Below the pieces are notes generated by a model, which was given only the letters and a program-made list of their open reading frames with translations, did not search any database and was not told the origin of the DNA. Made by a program: the position numbers and the translations under genes. Source: Oscillospiraceae bacterium (lineage in GTDB: Bacteria > Bacillota > Clostridia > Oscillospirales > Oscillospiraceae). From it: a DNA stretch of 38,722 nt. The stretch lies in NCBI GenBank assembly GCA_902789745.1, contig CADAPH010000031.1:1-38722 (forward strand). Reading direction: 5' to 3'. Shown here piece by piece: positions 1-8,065 of the stretch (its first letter is position 1; every line of letters begins with the position of its first letter).

Positions 1-250
1 AGCCAATTCTTGGGCTGGCCGCCGGGAGAAATACAGGACGCCGCTGCCTGTGGCAGAAGAAGGCGGCCTGAATTTTCCGCAGCCGCGCCATTGGCGGGCT
101 TTCGCGAAGCAGGCCCGGGAATGGCAAATGCGGCAAGGCGTTCAACGGATTCCCACGCCGGTGTTGCGACACGACAAGCATGGAACGTCGCGCGCTTCCC
201 GCGCGTCGCTATGCTCGGAATGACGGGAGTGGGTTTGTCTACACATTGAC

Positions 251-277
251 GGCACCAGAAAAAGGGAAATCCTGTTC
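251..277 (+). repeat. 27-nt direct repeat, partner at 536-562
   Basis: Bases 251-277 match 536-562 at 26 of 27 positions; the only difference is G versus T at the eighth base. The partner is the distal arm and loop of the tRNA-Leu terminator hairpin. The copy here does not continue into a palindrome, so it is half a hairpin. The repeats enclose about 258 bases without a recognisable gene. Confidence 0.75.
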
Positions 278-291
278 TTCCCCCGTATAAG

Positions 292-327
292 CCGAAACGG
301 GAGTCCCCCGTGAGACTCCCGTTTCGG
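292..327. repeat. Perfect 14-bp inverted repeat
   Basis: Arms 292-305 and 314-327 (CCGAAACGGGAGTC and its complement) flank an 8-base loop. There is no T-run on either side, so this is not a standard terminator. No gene is recognised next to it. Confidence 0.7.
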
Positions 328-470
328 AAAGGAAGAAGGAGCCAACAGATGTGGAGCTTTCCCGGCCCTTACGCAAACCGGGGAAGCGGAACGCATTTTG
401 CTTCTTCTGACGCCGTGGTGCACCGGGGCAATTATAATCCAAATCAGCTTTCAAGTCTGCATGGGAAGAG

Positions 471-500
471 CGCGAGAGGGGCGGGGAGGCCCCTTTCGCG
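471..500. repeat. 12-bp inverted repeat
   Basis: Arms 471-482 and 489-500 (CGCGAGAGGGGC and GCCCCTTTCGCG) pair with one wobble around a 6-base G-rich loop. Only TTT follows on the plus strand, so terminator function is uncertain. Confidence 0.45.
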
Positions 501-536
501 TTTGAGCGCAGCGGATCATCCCGCGCCATAGGCGCG

Positions 537-583
537 GCACCATAAAAAGGGAAATCCTGTTCGGATTTCCCTTTTTATGGTGC
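537..583 (-). terminator. tRNA-Leu terminator hairpin
   Basis: A perfect 21-bp inverted repeat (arms 537-557 and 563-583, loop TGTTC) lies at the 3' end of the tRNA gene. The upstream arm begins inside the tRNA: it includes the encoded CCA, the discriminator base and the last two acceptor-stem bases. The T-run usual after a terminator stem sits within the distal arm (AAAAAGGGAAA complement). Terminator function is inferred from position and symmetry. Confidence 0.75.
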
Positions 584-663
584 CGGTGGTGGGACTCGAA
601 CCCACACGATGTCGCCATCGGCGGATTTTGAATCCGCTACGTCTACCATTCCATCACACCGGC
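578..663 (-). tRNA. tRNA-Leu (anticodon CAA)
   Basis: On the minus strand the sequence folds as a class II tRNA. The acceptor stem GCCGGTG pairs with CACCGGC, followed by discriminator A and an encoded CCA (578-580). The anticodon stem GCGGA/TCCGC encloses the loop TTCAAAA, giving anticodon CAA, which reads leucine UUG. The T arm is GTGGG-TTCGAGT-CCCAC, with a long variable arm between it and the anticodon stem. Its 3' end is shared with the terminator palindrome. Confidence 0.97.
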
Positions 664-699
664 ACGCTGCTCAGAGTATATAACAAACAGATAAAAAAT

Positions 700-1608
700 T
701 CAAGGCTTTTCTTTTTCAACTTCGGAAGCCGCCGGCGTCGGGCGCGGGATGAACCAGAGGTTCATGTCCGCGTTCCCCTTGACGCCCGGCACTTCCTCGG
801 TAAAGCTGTACTGCCAGATATCACATGCATAATAGAAATTCGGGAACATGCTCTCAGGGAGAGAGAACCAGAACATATAATCCTTCAGGCGCGAAAGGTC
901 ATAACCGTAGTACCCGATATCACGGTTGAAATAGACGCAGGGCGTATAGCCTGCACGCCGTATCGTCTCGCAGAAGGCGACGGCGCAGTCAGTCCGTGTG
1001 GCCGCGCTGAGATCCGCGGTACGGGCGCCGTCCTCAGAAACCGACTCCCAGTCGTAAACGATCGGCGCGTCGATCCTGTAGGGCGCGATACGCGCAAGCA
1101 CAAAGTTTGCTTCCTCAATCGCTTCCGCCACATTGACAGCCTGCGAAAAGAAATATACCCCCGCCTTCAGCCCGTTCGACTGCGCACCGCGCATATTCTT
1201 TTCAAACCAGGGATCTTCAAACAGCCCGCCTTCCGTATAGCCGCGCCGCCCAAGACGGATACACGCAAAATCGAGTCCTGCATTTGCCGCCGTTTCCCAG
1301 TCGATCTCCCACTGGTGCTCTGACACATCGATCCCCCGAAGCGCAGTGTATTCTGTCCCGATATAACGAACCTCGCCCTCCGCGGCAAATTTTTCGGCCG
1401 TCAGGGTGTTGACAGGCACGCCCTCCTGCGGTGTGATCCAGGTCCAGTCTTTTCCGTCATAGAGATATACTTGCCCCGCATGGGGATCCTTTGGCGCTTT
1501 TTCGGTACGCTGGACAAAAAACAAAATCATCAGCGTAAGCGAAAGCAGCATGACGATACCCATGATGATGCAATAGAAAAGATTCTTGCCTCGGCTCAAA
1601 GCTTTCAA
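700..1608 (-). CDS. Membrane-anchored GH25 muramidase (lysozyme-like)
   Basis: Probable N-acetylmuramidase of glycoside hydrolase family 25, cutting the beta-1,4 bond between MurNAc and GlcNAc in peptidoglycan, held outside the cell by an N-terminal membrane segment (residues about 10-32). The GH25 signature GIDVSEHQ is at 92-99 (catalytic-type Asp94) and YDWE at 185-188 supplies the other acidic residues. Residues 40-90 are a short juxtamembrane region. No ATG is available: the frame opens after a TAG directly upstream of TTG at 1608, and a second TTG three codons in (1599) sits at better distance from the weak AGAAAGAG. A TATAAT-like box lies at 1634-1639 upstream. The role may be wall remodelling or germination; the sequence does not say which. 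Family assignment is secure, start is not. Confidence 0.9.
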   Translation of the reverse strand: MKALSRGKNLFYCIIMGIVMLLSLTLMILFFVQRTEKAPKDPHAGQVYLYDGKDWTWITPQEGVPVNTLTAEKFAAEGEVRYIGTEYTALRGIDVSEHQWEIDWETAANAGLDFACIRLGRRGYTEGGLFEDPWFEKNMRGAQSNGLKAGVYFFSQAVNVAEAIEEANFVLARIAPYRIDAPIVYDWESVSEDGARTADLSAATRTDCAVAFCETIRRAGYTPCVYFNRDIGYYGYDLSRLKDYMFWFSLPESMFPNFYYACDIWQYSFTEEVPGVKGNADMNLWFIPRPTPAASEVEKEKP

Positions 1609-1685
1609 CTCTTTCTACATGGAATACCCGATTATTATATACACTTTCCATGGACTAATCACGCTTAACGGGCTTTTCTTAATCC

Positions 1686-2468
1686 TTAGTCGATGTGAAT
1701 GATCTTTTTCGTCAAATCAACGGCCGAAACGTTGGGATTCGGAAAACGCTCACGCTTCTCGGTGATCCTGCCGACGTTGATGGCTTCTTTCGGACAGTAC
1801 TGCACACAGCTGAGGCAGCCGATGCAGTTGGTTCCAAAGCCCGGACGCCCGTCCTGCAGCACGATATTTCCCATGGGACAGATCCGGGCGCAGGTACCGC
1901 ATCCGATACATGCGTCACTGACCCTGAATTTTTTCGTGCGCATGGGATGCATTTGAGAAAACGCGCTGCTTTCGAGCGCAAACAGCGCCTTCTTCGGCGG
2001 CTTTTTCTCGCTTTTTTTCATTGCCTTCACCGCGGCAGCGACTTCCATCGCCTTTTGATCCACGCGCTCCTTCGCCTTCTCGGCTGAGGTCGGCGGGAAG
2101 CACAGCCCATGCGGCATCAGCCAGATGCAGGTGGAGTGATTGGAGATAAAGTTCCAGTAGTCCAAACCGACGATCTCATCAATCTTATGCAGACCGCAGC
2201 CCAGATAACCCGCAAACTGCTCGACCGCGAATTTGTAGGCGTCCGGCGCGATCTTAATTGCCTTGATGTACTCTTCCACATGGCCGGGCAGGCCGCCGCC
2301 ATAACACGGGAAAACGAATCCCACGCGCTTTGCCTCCGTCGCGTCGGTCTTTTCCGGAAAGCTGCGCATCATGACGATGTCCGTATCGCCCAGCCTTTTG
2401 GCAATACTCTTTGCCATGTCCAGGCAGTGCCCGGAGCCCGAGTAGCAGTAAATGATATTTTCGCTCAT
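1686..2468 (-). CDS. EFR1 family flavodoxin/ferredoxin fusion
   Basis: A two-domain electron-transfer protein. The N-terminal flavodoxin-like domain has a phosphate-loop type motif YSGSGH at residues 9-14. The C-terminal domain carries two 4Fe-4S cluster motifs: Cys187, 190, 193, 197 and Cys215, 218, 221, 225. This matches the EFR1 family common in anaerobic Firmicutes, whose partners are mostly unknown. It is cytoplasmic, with no signal peptide. It has its own promoter (2516-2544) and a clear AGGAAT ribosome site. It lies 77 bases upstream of the GH25 gene with no obvious terminator between, so read-through is possible, though the two functions have no evident link. Confidence 0.9.
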   Translation of the reverse strand: MSENIIYCYSGSGHCLDMAKSIAKRLGDTDIVMMRSFPEKTDATEAKRVGFVFPCYGGGLPGHVEEYIKAIKIAPDAYKFAVEQFAGYLGCGLHKIDEIVGLDYWNFISNHSTCIWLMPHGLCFPPTSAEKAKERVDQKAMEVAAAVKAMKKSEKKPPKKALFALESSAFSQMHPMRTKKFRVSDACIGCGTCARICPMGNIVLQDGRPGFGTNCIGCLSCVQYCPKEAINVGRITEKRERFPNPNVSAVDLTKKIIHID

Positions 2469-2515
2469 GTCGATTCCTCCAAAATAATAGTGTATGACAC
2501 AAAACTAATGTAATG

Positions 2516-2544
2516 ATTATACCATGTTTTGCACCGAAACACAA
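2516..2544 (-). promoter_or_regulatory. Sigma-A type promoter for the EFR1 gene
   Basis: On the minus strand a perfect TATAAT (2516-2521) is preceded by TTGTGT (2539-2544) at 17 bp. The start codon is about 48 bases downstream of the -10 box. The -35 is weak. Confidence 0.6.
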
Positions 2545-2575
2545 GGATTTTGCGATCCTCGCATCCTGCGTCTTC

Positions 2576-2604
2576 TTGCATTTACAAGCTTCTTGTGATA
2601 TACT
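2576..2604 (+). promoter_or_regulatory. Sigma-A type promoter for the BCCT-like gene
   Basis: TTGCAT (2576-2581), a 17-bp spacer and TATACT (2599-2604) precede the transporter gene by about 80 bases. It is divergent from the EFR1 promoter. Confidence 0.65.
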
Positions 2605-2685
2605 CCCTATCCGAGTGGAAAAACATATATGCCTGTTTTCAGGTTATCGTTATCCAAAGATTATTAGATCGGAGTGATCTCCTCC

Positions 2686-3852
2686 ATGGATATTTTCAAT
2701 CAGATCGTCTATTGGACAGGGTCTTTGACGACAATCGTGTGCATCGTTCTGTGCTTTGTCCTTTTCTTCACCTGCAAGAGCAAAAACGCGAAGGGCGAAA
2801 GGATCGAGCTGGACAGCAAGACCGAAGAAAAGCCCTGGCCGCTCGGCACCTGGATCGCGGGCGTTTTCGTTGCGGGAACCGGTGTTGCCCTCATGTACGC
2901 GCCGGGCGACCTGGTGGGCTATGTGCAGCAGGGACTGAACCCGGTGGAATCCATCACCATGGTCGCACTGCTCAACGGCGCTCCTGTCTGGGCACTGTAC
3001 TCCGTCATGGGGCTTTGGTACCTGAAGCATATGGATTCCAAAATCGGCAAGCTTGCCGCGATGCTGTCCACCGTTCTCGGCATGTCCATATCGCTCTGGA
3101 CCGGTATGAACACCGTCGCTCGCTTCATTGGCCTGAGCTTCCCCGGCCTCAAGTTTATGCTTGCGGCGATCACGGTTATGGTGGCGATGATTTCCGCGCG
3201 AAACAACCTGCTCAAGGGCATGTCAAGACTTGCCTTTCTGGTTTTTTTCTTCGCGTTTCTCGCCGTTCTCTCCACGCCGCTTACAGATTTCAAATTCAGC
3301 CCCATAACGGGACGGATCACCGGAAACTTCTGGCGTGAATATTTCTGCGGCGCGACAGCGGCAAGCTGGATCTTCTGGTTCCTCTCCTGGACGCCGACAG
3401 TTTCCAGATGGCTGGCCCATATCTCCAAAGGCCGGACCATGAAGGAGTACATCGCCGGTACGATGATCCTGCCGACCGTCCTGGCGGCTGTCTGGATGGC
3501 GGTCTCGTGGATGTATCAGGACGTTATCATGGGCTTTAATCTTGCCAAGAACATTTCATCCTTTATTCCCTGCGTGATTTTTATTATCTCGGGCATCCTT
3601 TTCATGACCGGTACCCTGGACTCCGACTGCAAGGTCTTTACCGAGGATCTGGAGTTTTTAAGCCGCGGCAAGCTGAACCGCAAGGCGACGATCCCCTGGT
3701 ACGGCCTCTTTGTGCTGTTTGTATTCAGCCTCTTTATCTCCGGCATCATTCGGGAGCCTTTTGCTTTCAATGAGTATTCCTCCCTGATCTTCATGCCCTT
3801 GATCATTCTGAGCATCATGGAATGTGTGAAAATTGTCAGAGATTCGCATTAA
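2686..3852 (+). CDS. Short BCCT-family-like membrane transporter
   Basis: A 388-residue integral membrane protein with about 10-11 predicted hydrophobic segments. The best family clue is residues 230-251, FWFLSWTPTVSRWLAH followed by ISKGRT, which resembles the BCCT (betaine/carnitine/choline transporter) signature with its Trp-rich helix and ARISRGRT loop. BCCT proteins are usually near 500 residues or more, so this is a short, divergent member, or a sister family; the substrate cannot be read from sequence. The ATG at 2686 is preferred because GGAG (2671-2674) lies 11 bases upstream; a GTG at 2674 overlaps that site and would add four residues. It stands alone behind its own promoter and ends at a shared terminator. 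Confidence 0.6.
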   Translation: MDIFNQIVYWTGSLTTIVCIVLCFVLFFTCKSKNAKGERIELDSKTEEKPWPLGTWIAGVFVAGTGVALMYAPGDLVGYVQQGLNPVESITMVALLNGAPVWALYSVMGLWYLKHMDSKIGKLAAMLSTVLGMSISLWTGMNTVARFIGLSFPGLKFMLAAITVMVAMISARNNLLKGMSRLAFLVFFFAFLAVLSTPLTDFKFSPITGRITGNFWREYFCGATAASWIFWFLSWTPTVSRWLAHISKGRTMKEYIAGTMILPTVLAAVWMAVSWMYQDVIMGFNLAKNISSFIPCVIFIISGILFMTGTLDSDCKVFTEDLEFLSRGKLNRKATIPWYGLFVLFVFSLFISGIIREPFAFNEYSSLIFMPLIILSIMECVKIVRDSH

Positions 3853-3873
3853 CAAATATTCCGATCCTTTGAT

Positions 3874-3917
3874 GAAACCGCCCGCCGGGACTTATATCGA
3901 TCCCGACGGGCGGTTCC
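3874..3917. terminator. Shared terminator between convergent genes
   Basis: A near-perfect 17-bp inverted repeat (3874-3890 with 3901-3917, two imperfections) lies between the transporter gene and the oppositely oriented peptidase gene. TTCATT follows on the plus strand; the minus strand has TTTCATC. It probably serves both directions. Confidence 0.7.
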
Positions 3918-3921
3918 TTCA

Positions 3922-4386
3922 TTATTCACGGCGCAGAAGTTTTTTGAGAAGCGGAAGGATTCCGAGTTTCCGCGCGATGCCGACAGACCGGCGCTTGCAT
4001 CGGAAGCAGACGGCGCGAAGAGGATAGATTGCGTTCCAAAAGCGAACGTAGCGGCGATAGCCCTCCTCATCCACGGAATGCTGTTTTCCTTTTCGGACGA
4101 AGCCGGTCAGTACGCCGAGCACCGCCCTGTCCGGCACATTTTCCAGCGTGTACGTATTATCGCCGCGGATCAGATAGCGATCCTCTTTCACGTCGACAAC
4201 ACGGTGCAGAACATAGCTTTCTCCCCGCCTGTAAAAGGCCACGTCGTCTTTTTTTAAACGCGAAGCCGGAACCTCGATCACGACGAGATCCCTGTTCTGG
4301 CGAAGCATAGGCTCCATGCTTGTGCCTTTTGTTTTGTAAACCAGCCTGCCGTCACGGGCAAGGAGTTCTTCAAAAGTCGTTTTCAT
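3922..4386 (-). CDS. S24/S26 family (signal-peptidase-like) serine peptidase
   Basis: A 154-residue protein with the core of the S24/S26 fold: GTSMEP at residues 21-26 supplies nucleophile Ser23, followed by LHRVV with His61 and RGDN with Asp76. The Ser/His arrangement, with His where bacterial signal peptidases have Lys, resembles SipW/archaeal-type enzymes; this is inference from motif pattern. There is no clear N-terminal membrane anchor. The C-terminal 40 residues are basic. It is the last gene of the glycosyltransferase operon, 29 bases after the GT2 gene, so it may process a protein made or exported with the polysaccharide. It could instead be a LexA-like autoprotease domain, but no DNA-binding domain is present. 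Confidence 0.75.
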   Translation of the reverse strand: MKTTFEELLARDGRLVYKTKGTSMEPMLRQNRDLVVIEVPASRLKKDDVAFYRRGESYVLHRVVDVKEDRYLIRGDNTYTLENVPDRAVLGVLTGFVRKGKQHSVDEEGYRRYVRFWNAIYPLRAVCFRCKRRSVGIARKLGILPLLKKLLRRE

Positions 4387-4415
4387 TTTCTCCGATCAGC
4401 AAGTTGCTTATCCAC

Positions 4416-5354
4416 TCATAAACTGTTTTTGACTCTCAGGATCAACTGTCCCATATCCTCAAGCCCGTAATAGTTCAGCGTCATCATGGTTCTTCTTTTT
4501 GCGGTCTCGGCGCGAAAGCTCCTGCATGCTTTCAGTGAAGGGATTTTTTTCTGAACATATTCCCGCACCTTTTGAACAGCCGCTTTCCTGTACGGATCGT
4601 TCTGATTTGCCAGGCGGCTGATCGTGTCGAGCAGGACATGATTGATCAGCAGGAACTCAAAGTCATCCCTTCGTCCGCAGGGGATCAGCTCCGGCTCCAG
4701 CATATCCATGATGCGCAGGATATCCAGATTCTTCGCGGCGTTGTTGTTGTGCATGGTGGAGGGCTGCCCGCGGCGATAGATGTACAGCGGCTCACGGATA
4801 TATTCCGTGTGTTTCGCGCGGATGAGCATGACGGCGGAGAAATAGAAATCCTCATACCACAGCCGATCCTCGGGAAAGCGAAGATCACCGACAAGGGCCG
4901 CGCGAAAAACCTTGTTGCAGCAGGAACCCGCGAAGCTCAGCGGATGCCCCTGAAACGCGCCGGGCACCCTGTTCTCCGTCCCATCCCCGTAACGTTCGAG
5001 AAAATCGCAGGAGACGACGTCGGCCCCGGTCTCGTCAGCTCGACAGCAGAGTTTTTCGTACATGTCCGGCACAACCCAGTCGTCGCTGTCCACGAAGCCC
5101 AGATACTCCCCTTTCGCCAGCGGCAGGGCAAAATTCCTTGCCCTCCCCTGTCCGCCGTTTTCCACATGCAGACAGCGAACCTTCTCAGGATAATTCGCGG
5201 CATAGCGGTCGGCAATCTCTCCCGATGAATCGGTCGAACCGTCGTCCACCAGCAGGATCTCCAAATCCGTCAGCGTCTGCCCGAGCAGGGAGTCAACGCA
5301 TTCCGCGAGATACTTTTCCACATTGTATACCGGAACGATCAGGCTAAGCTTCAT
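4416..5354 (-). CDS. Glycosyltransferase family 2
   Basis: An inverting GT-A fold glycosyltransferase that moves a sugar from a nucleotide donor to a growing glycan on the cytoplasmic face of the membrane. The N-terminal domain has the family marks IVPVYNVEKYL (6-16), VDDGSTD (36-42) and the metal-binding VDSDDW (88-93). The C-terminal 120 residues are a typical, less conserved acceptor region. There are no membrane helices. The ATG overlaps the stop of the polymerase gene as ATGA (5351-5354), indicating translational coupling. Donor and acceptor cannot be predicted. Confidence 0.93.
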   Translation of the reverse strand: MKLSLIVPVYNVEKYLAECVDSLLGQTLTDLEILLVDDGSTDSSGEIADRYAANYPEKVRCLHVENGGQGRARNFALPLAKGEYLGFVDSDDWVVPDMYEKLCCRADETGADVVSCDFLERYGDGTENRVPGAFQGHPLSFAGSCCNKVFRAALVGDLRFPEDRLWYEDFYFSAVMLIRAKHTEYIREPLYIYRRGQPSTMHNNNAAKNLDILRIMDMLEPELIPCGRRDDFEFLLINHVLLDTISRLANQNDPYRKAAVQKVREYVQKKIPSLKACRSFRAETAKRRTMMTLNYYGLEDMGQLILRVKNSL

Positions 5355-6811
5355 TCCAGACGCCCCTTTGTGATCGGATGGCGCGTCGTCTTATAGGCGA
5401 TCAGCGCCAGCACAAGCGACATGTAGATCGAGACGTTGGGCCGGCGGATCACGGAACCGGAAAACTGCGCAAGCCCCACATGCAGGAAAAAGAGCAGCAG
5501 CAGGAAGAAGTTTTCCAGCGTGATTGTGCCCTTGAAGTCCGCCAGGAGGCGACGGAGAATCAGCCACATGTAGTACAGCAGGAACGCCGCATAGAGTCCG
5601 AAGCCCAGATAGCCGTAGTAGAAATAGATCGCCGGCCAGTCGTTTTCCAGATCGGTGTTCGCGCCGTACCATACGTCGGAGGGCTCATAGCCCACCAGAT
5701 GCGTCAGCGCGTCCTTCTCGTCCCAGATCAGGGACGCATAGTTGTATTTCATCAGCCGCACATTGATGAGCTGTCCGGCATTGGTGTTGAATTGATACTT
5801 GGCGCAGATTTGCGGATAGGTAAAGCGCGCAAACATATCCGGGATGATGGCCCAGATCAGATCATAGTAATAATCGCCGAAAACCTGCACGATCACGGGA
5901 TCGGCCAGCTTCTCCTCCAGCGTCATGGAATTGAGATCATATCCCAATTCGCGCATGATGCGCTCCAGCTCGTCCTGCTGGCGGGCGGAGCTGCGCTGCT
6001 GGGTGATTTCGATCAGATGTCGGGGGGTGATGGGATAGACGGCCGCGGAAACGATCGCTGTCAGAAGCAGCACCGCGATAATGCGGGTGCGCAGTCTTCC
6101 GCCGTGAAGCAGCTTGTCGATCACAAGATAAACAGCAAAACCGACATAGGCTGCGAAGAGCGAATAATAACACGCCTTGGTGCCGTTCATGATCAAAGCA
6201 AAGGCCATGAGCGGGGGCACAATCACATTGAGCCACATGTTGTCGCTCTTGACCGAGAAGTAGAGCAGCACCAGCGCGAGCGTTACACAGATGACGCTGT
6301 TGGCGCAGCGGTTTTCGCCGATGACCCAGCCGCTGACCCCAAGGCCGGGCCCATAGGTGTCTGTAGCCGTTCCGGTTGCGACGGCAAGCACCAGACCTGC
6401 AAAATAGATCAGGCCCGCGTACAGAAGACCGCGCATGGCGGCTTTCTTTTTCGTCACGTCCTCAATATAATAAGCCAGACAGATCGCAAGAACCGGCATT
6501 TGCATGGTACGGGCAAGGTAGACCAGATCAAAGCGCATGTCGATATAGCCGACGCGCAGGCAGTTTGCAACATGCAGCGCACCCACAAGGCCGATCAGCG
6601 CCATGGATAAAAGGAAGCGTTTCTTGTCCTTGAGCGTGATCAGCAGATGCAGCGGCAGAATCAGCATGATTGCAAGCCGCAGCATACCGGCGGCGGTGCC
6701 GTCCGGACTGCGCGTCCAGTAGGCCAGGATATCCAGCAGGGGCTGCGCCGCGATCAGAACCGTGATCCAGTATTTTTTGAAAAGCTCCGCAAAGGAGTTT
6801 GTTTTTTCCAT
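5351..6811 (-). CDS. O-antigen ligase/polymerase-like membrane protein
   Basis: A polytopic membrane protein of 486 residues with about 11-12 hydrophobic segments and a long extracytoplasmic loop (roughly residues 255-400) between the late helices. This is the layout of Wzy/WaaL-type O-antigen polymerases and ligases, which join glycan repeat units on the outer face of the membrane. A conserved-looking GENR and NGTKA stretch lies in the middle helices. The start is placed at ATG 6811 because GGAG lies nine bases upstream; an in-frame TTG at 6826 is less likely. The gene follows GT4 with a 4-base gap and overlaps GT2. Sequence similarity in this family is weak, so the exact reaction is inferred. 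Confidence 0.75.
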   Translation of the reverse strand: MEKTNSFAELFKKYWITVLIAAQPLLDILAYWTRSPDGTAAGMLRLAIMLILPLHLLITLKDKKRFLLSMALIGLVGALHVANCLRVGYIDMRFDLVYLARTMQMPVLAICLAYYIEDVTKKKAAMRGLLYAGLIYFAGLVLAVATGTATDTYGPGLGVSGWVIGENRCANSVICVTLALVLLYFSVKSDNMWLNVIVPPLMAFALIMNGTKACYYSLFAAYVGFAVYLVIDKLLHGGRLRTRIIAVLLLTAIVSAAVYPITPRHLIEITQQRSSARQQDELERIMRELGYDLNSMTLEEKLADPVIVQVFGDYYYDLIWAIIPDMFARFTYPQICAKYQFNTNAGQLINVRLMKYNYASLIWDEKDALTHLVGYEPSDVWYGANTDLENDWPAIYFYYGYLGFGLYAAFLLYYMWLILRRLLADFKGTITLENFFLLLLFFLHVGLAQFSGSVIRRPNVSIYMSLVLALIAYKTTRHPITKGRLE

Positions 6812-6815
6812 ATCA

Positions 6816-7961
6816 TCAGTCTCCAATAATCGAATACCAAATCTCCGCGACCTTTTCCCGGGAAAACTCGGAGGCGCGCGCTTTGGCGGCTTCGGCCATT
6901 TCGTGCCGCAGAGCCTCGTCTTTCATCAGCGAGGCGATCTTTTCACAGAAATCTTCGTACACCATATCGGCGGCAAGATAACCGTTCACGCCATTCTGTA
7001 CCACAAAGCCTGGACCGACGCGCACGTCGAAGGCCACGACCGGCAGGCCGCAGCTCTGGGCCTCCAGGAGCACAAAGGGAAAGCCCTCCGAGCGGGACGT
7101 CATGGCATAGAGCGAGGCACGCAGCATCTCGTCCTCCACGCCGTCGGCGTCCTTGCGGCCGGTTAGGTTTACATAATTTTCTGCGTGCAGTTCCTTGATC
7201 GCGGCCTCAAGCCTGCCGCGCTCCTCCCCTTCGCCCACGATGCGGAGCTTCCAATCGGGGAATTGCCTGTGCAGAGCGGCAAACAGGCGGATGAGCAGCT
7301 CAAAGCGCTTGACCTCATGGAGTCTGCCGACAGCGAGGACGGTTTTTTCACGCGGGTACCTGTCAGTGTTTTCCGGGAAATGCTCCAGAAAGTTCGGAAT
7401 ATAGACGACCTCGGTATGCGCGTTGTTCCCGCGCAGCATCTGCTTTACTTCGTCCCGGAGTCCGGGGGTCAGCAGAGCAAAAACGTCCACGCCGCCGTAG
7501 TCCTTTTGAAAACTCCGGACAAGCTTTGGGTCGAAGGCATGATCCTGGTGAAGCTGAGCAATTTTCATGACGCCGGGCTTGCCGTATCGGGAGAGAAGCA
7601 CGTTGTCCTCCGGTCTGGTTGTGATGACGACGCCGTCGCTGATGCCCCGGATCGCCTCGATCACCGCGCGCTTTTTATCCCGAAGAATACGAACCGCGCG
7701 CAGACTTTCCCGGACAAGGCCGGAGATGTCTCGTCCGTTCAGGGCGGCCTTCCATTCCTCCCGGTTCGGGATATCCCCGAGCAGATAACGCACGCTGACC
7801 CGTTCATCCAGCGGAAAGGCCGGGGCATCCGGCATGTTGTAAACGCTGATGATTTCGACCTCGCAGCGCTCGGCAAACATATTTGCCATACTGCAGATTG
7901 CCTTCTCAATACCGCCGAAAGCCAGATGCAGCGCAAGGATGCGAACCTTTTTCACAGTCAT
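6816..7961 (-). CDS. Glycosyltransferase family 4 (GT-B fold)
   Basis: A retaining GT-B glycosyltransferase. The N-terminal acceptor domain starts with the glycine-rich FGGIEK (15-20). The C-terminal donor domain has AVGRLHEVKRF and the EX7E motif EGFPFVLLE (Glu292 and Glu300), which binds the nucleotide sugar. It is cytoplasmic or peripheral. It is the first gene of the four-gene polysaccharide operon, starting at an ATG directly preceded by GGGAGAGGGGG and about 12 bases downstream of the predicted transcription start. Three further genes follow with overlap or short gaps. Sugar specificity is not readable. Confidence 0.92.
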   Translation of the reverse strand: MTVKKVRILALHLAFGGIEKAICSMANMFAERCEVEIISVYNMPDAPAFPLDERVSVRYLLGDIPNREEWKAALNGRDISGLVRESLRAVRILRDKKRAVIEAIRGISDGVVITTRPEDNVLLSRYGKPGVMKIAQLHQDHAFDPKLVRSFQKDYGGVDVFALLTPGLRDEVKQMLRGNNAHTEVVYIPNFLEHFPENTDRYPREKTVLAVGRLHEVKRFELLIRLFAALHRQFPDWKLRIVGEGEERGRLEAAIKELHAENYVNLTGRKDADGVEDEMLRASLYAMTSRSEGFPFVLLEAQSCGLPVVAFDVRVGPGFVVQNGVNGYLAADMVYEDFCEKIASLMKDEALRHEMAEAAKARASEFSREKVAEIWYSIIGD

Positions 7962-7979
7962 CCCCCTCTCCCGTTTTCG

Positions 7980-8008
7980 ATTTTATCAGTTTTGTGCCTC
8001 CATGTAAA
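7980..8008 (-). promoter_or_regulatory. Promoter of the polysaccharide operon
   Basis: On the minus strand TTTACA (8003-8008), a 17-bp spacer and TAAAAT (7980-7985) lie just after the rplS terminator and just before the GT4 gene. The predicted leader is only about 12 bases. Confidence 0.7.
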
Positions 8009-8023
8009 GGAGCATATACGCAA

Positions 8024-8051
8024 AAGGCATCTTCCAAACGGAAGATGCCTT
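8024..8051 (-). terminator. rplS terminator
   Basis: A perfect 12-bp stem (8024-8035 with 8040-8051, tetraloop AAAC) is followed on the minus strand by TTTTGCG, 15 bases after the rplS stop. Confidence 0.85.
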
Positions 8052-8065
8052 CACGCTTTTTTGTC

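Larger units (their letters stand above)
1..536. other. Gene-poor region with inverted repeats
   Basis: I see no convincing gene here. The short open frames on both strands are rich in Ser, Arg and Pro and match no family I know. The stretch holds a 14-bp perfect inverted repeat (292-327), a 12-bp inverted repeat (471-500), a copy of part of the tRNA-Leu terminator (251-277), and at about 205-226 a sequence ending GCTCGGAATGACGG that resembles one arm of the repeat at 17590-17663. An ATG at 349 has an AAGGAG seven bases upstream and opens a 60-codon frame to 531, but its composition looks random. Confidence 0.6.

Noticed and set aside
349-531. 60-codon frame with a good ribosome site
   Set aside because: The amino acid composition looks random, no promoter is visible and the frame crosses an inverted repeat.
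251-562. Integrated element bounded by tRNA-derived att sites
   Set aside because: The repeats lie in the wrong orientation relative to the tRNA end, enclose only about 258 bases, and no integrase is present.
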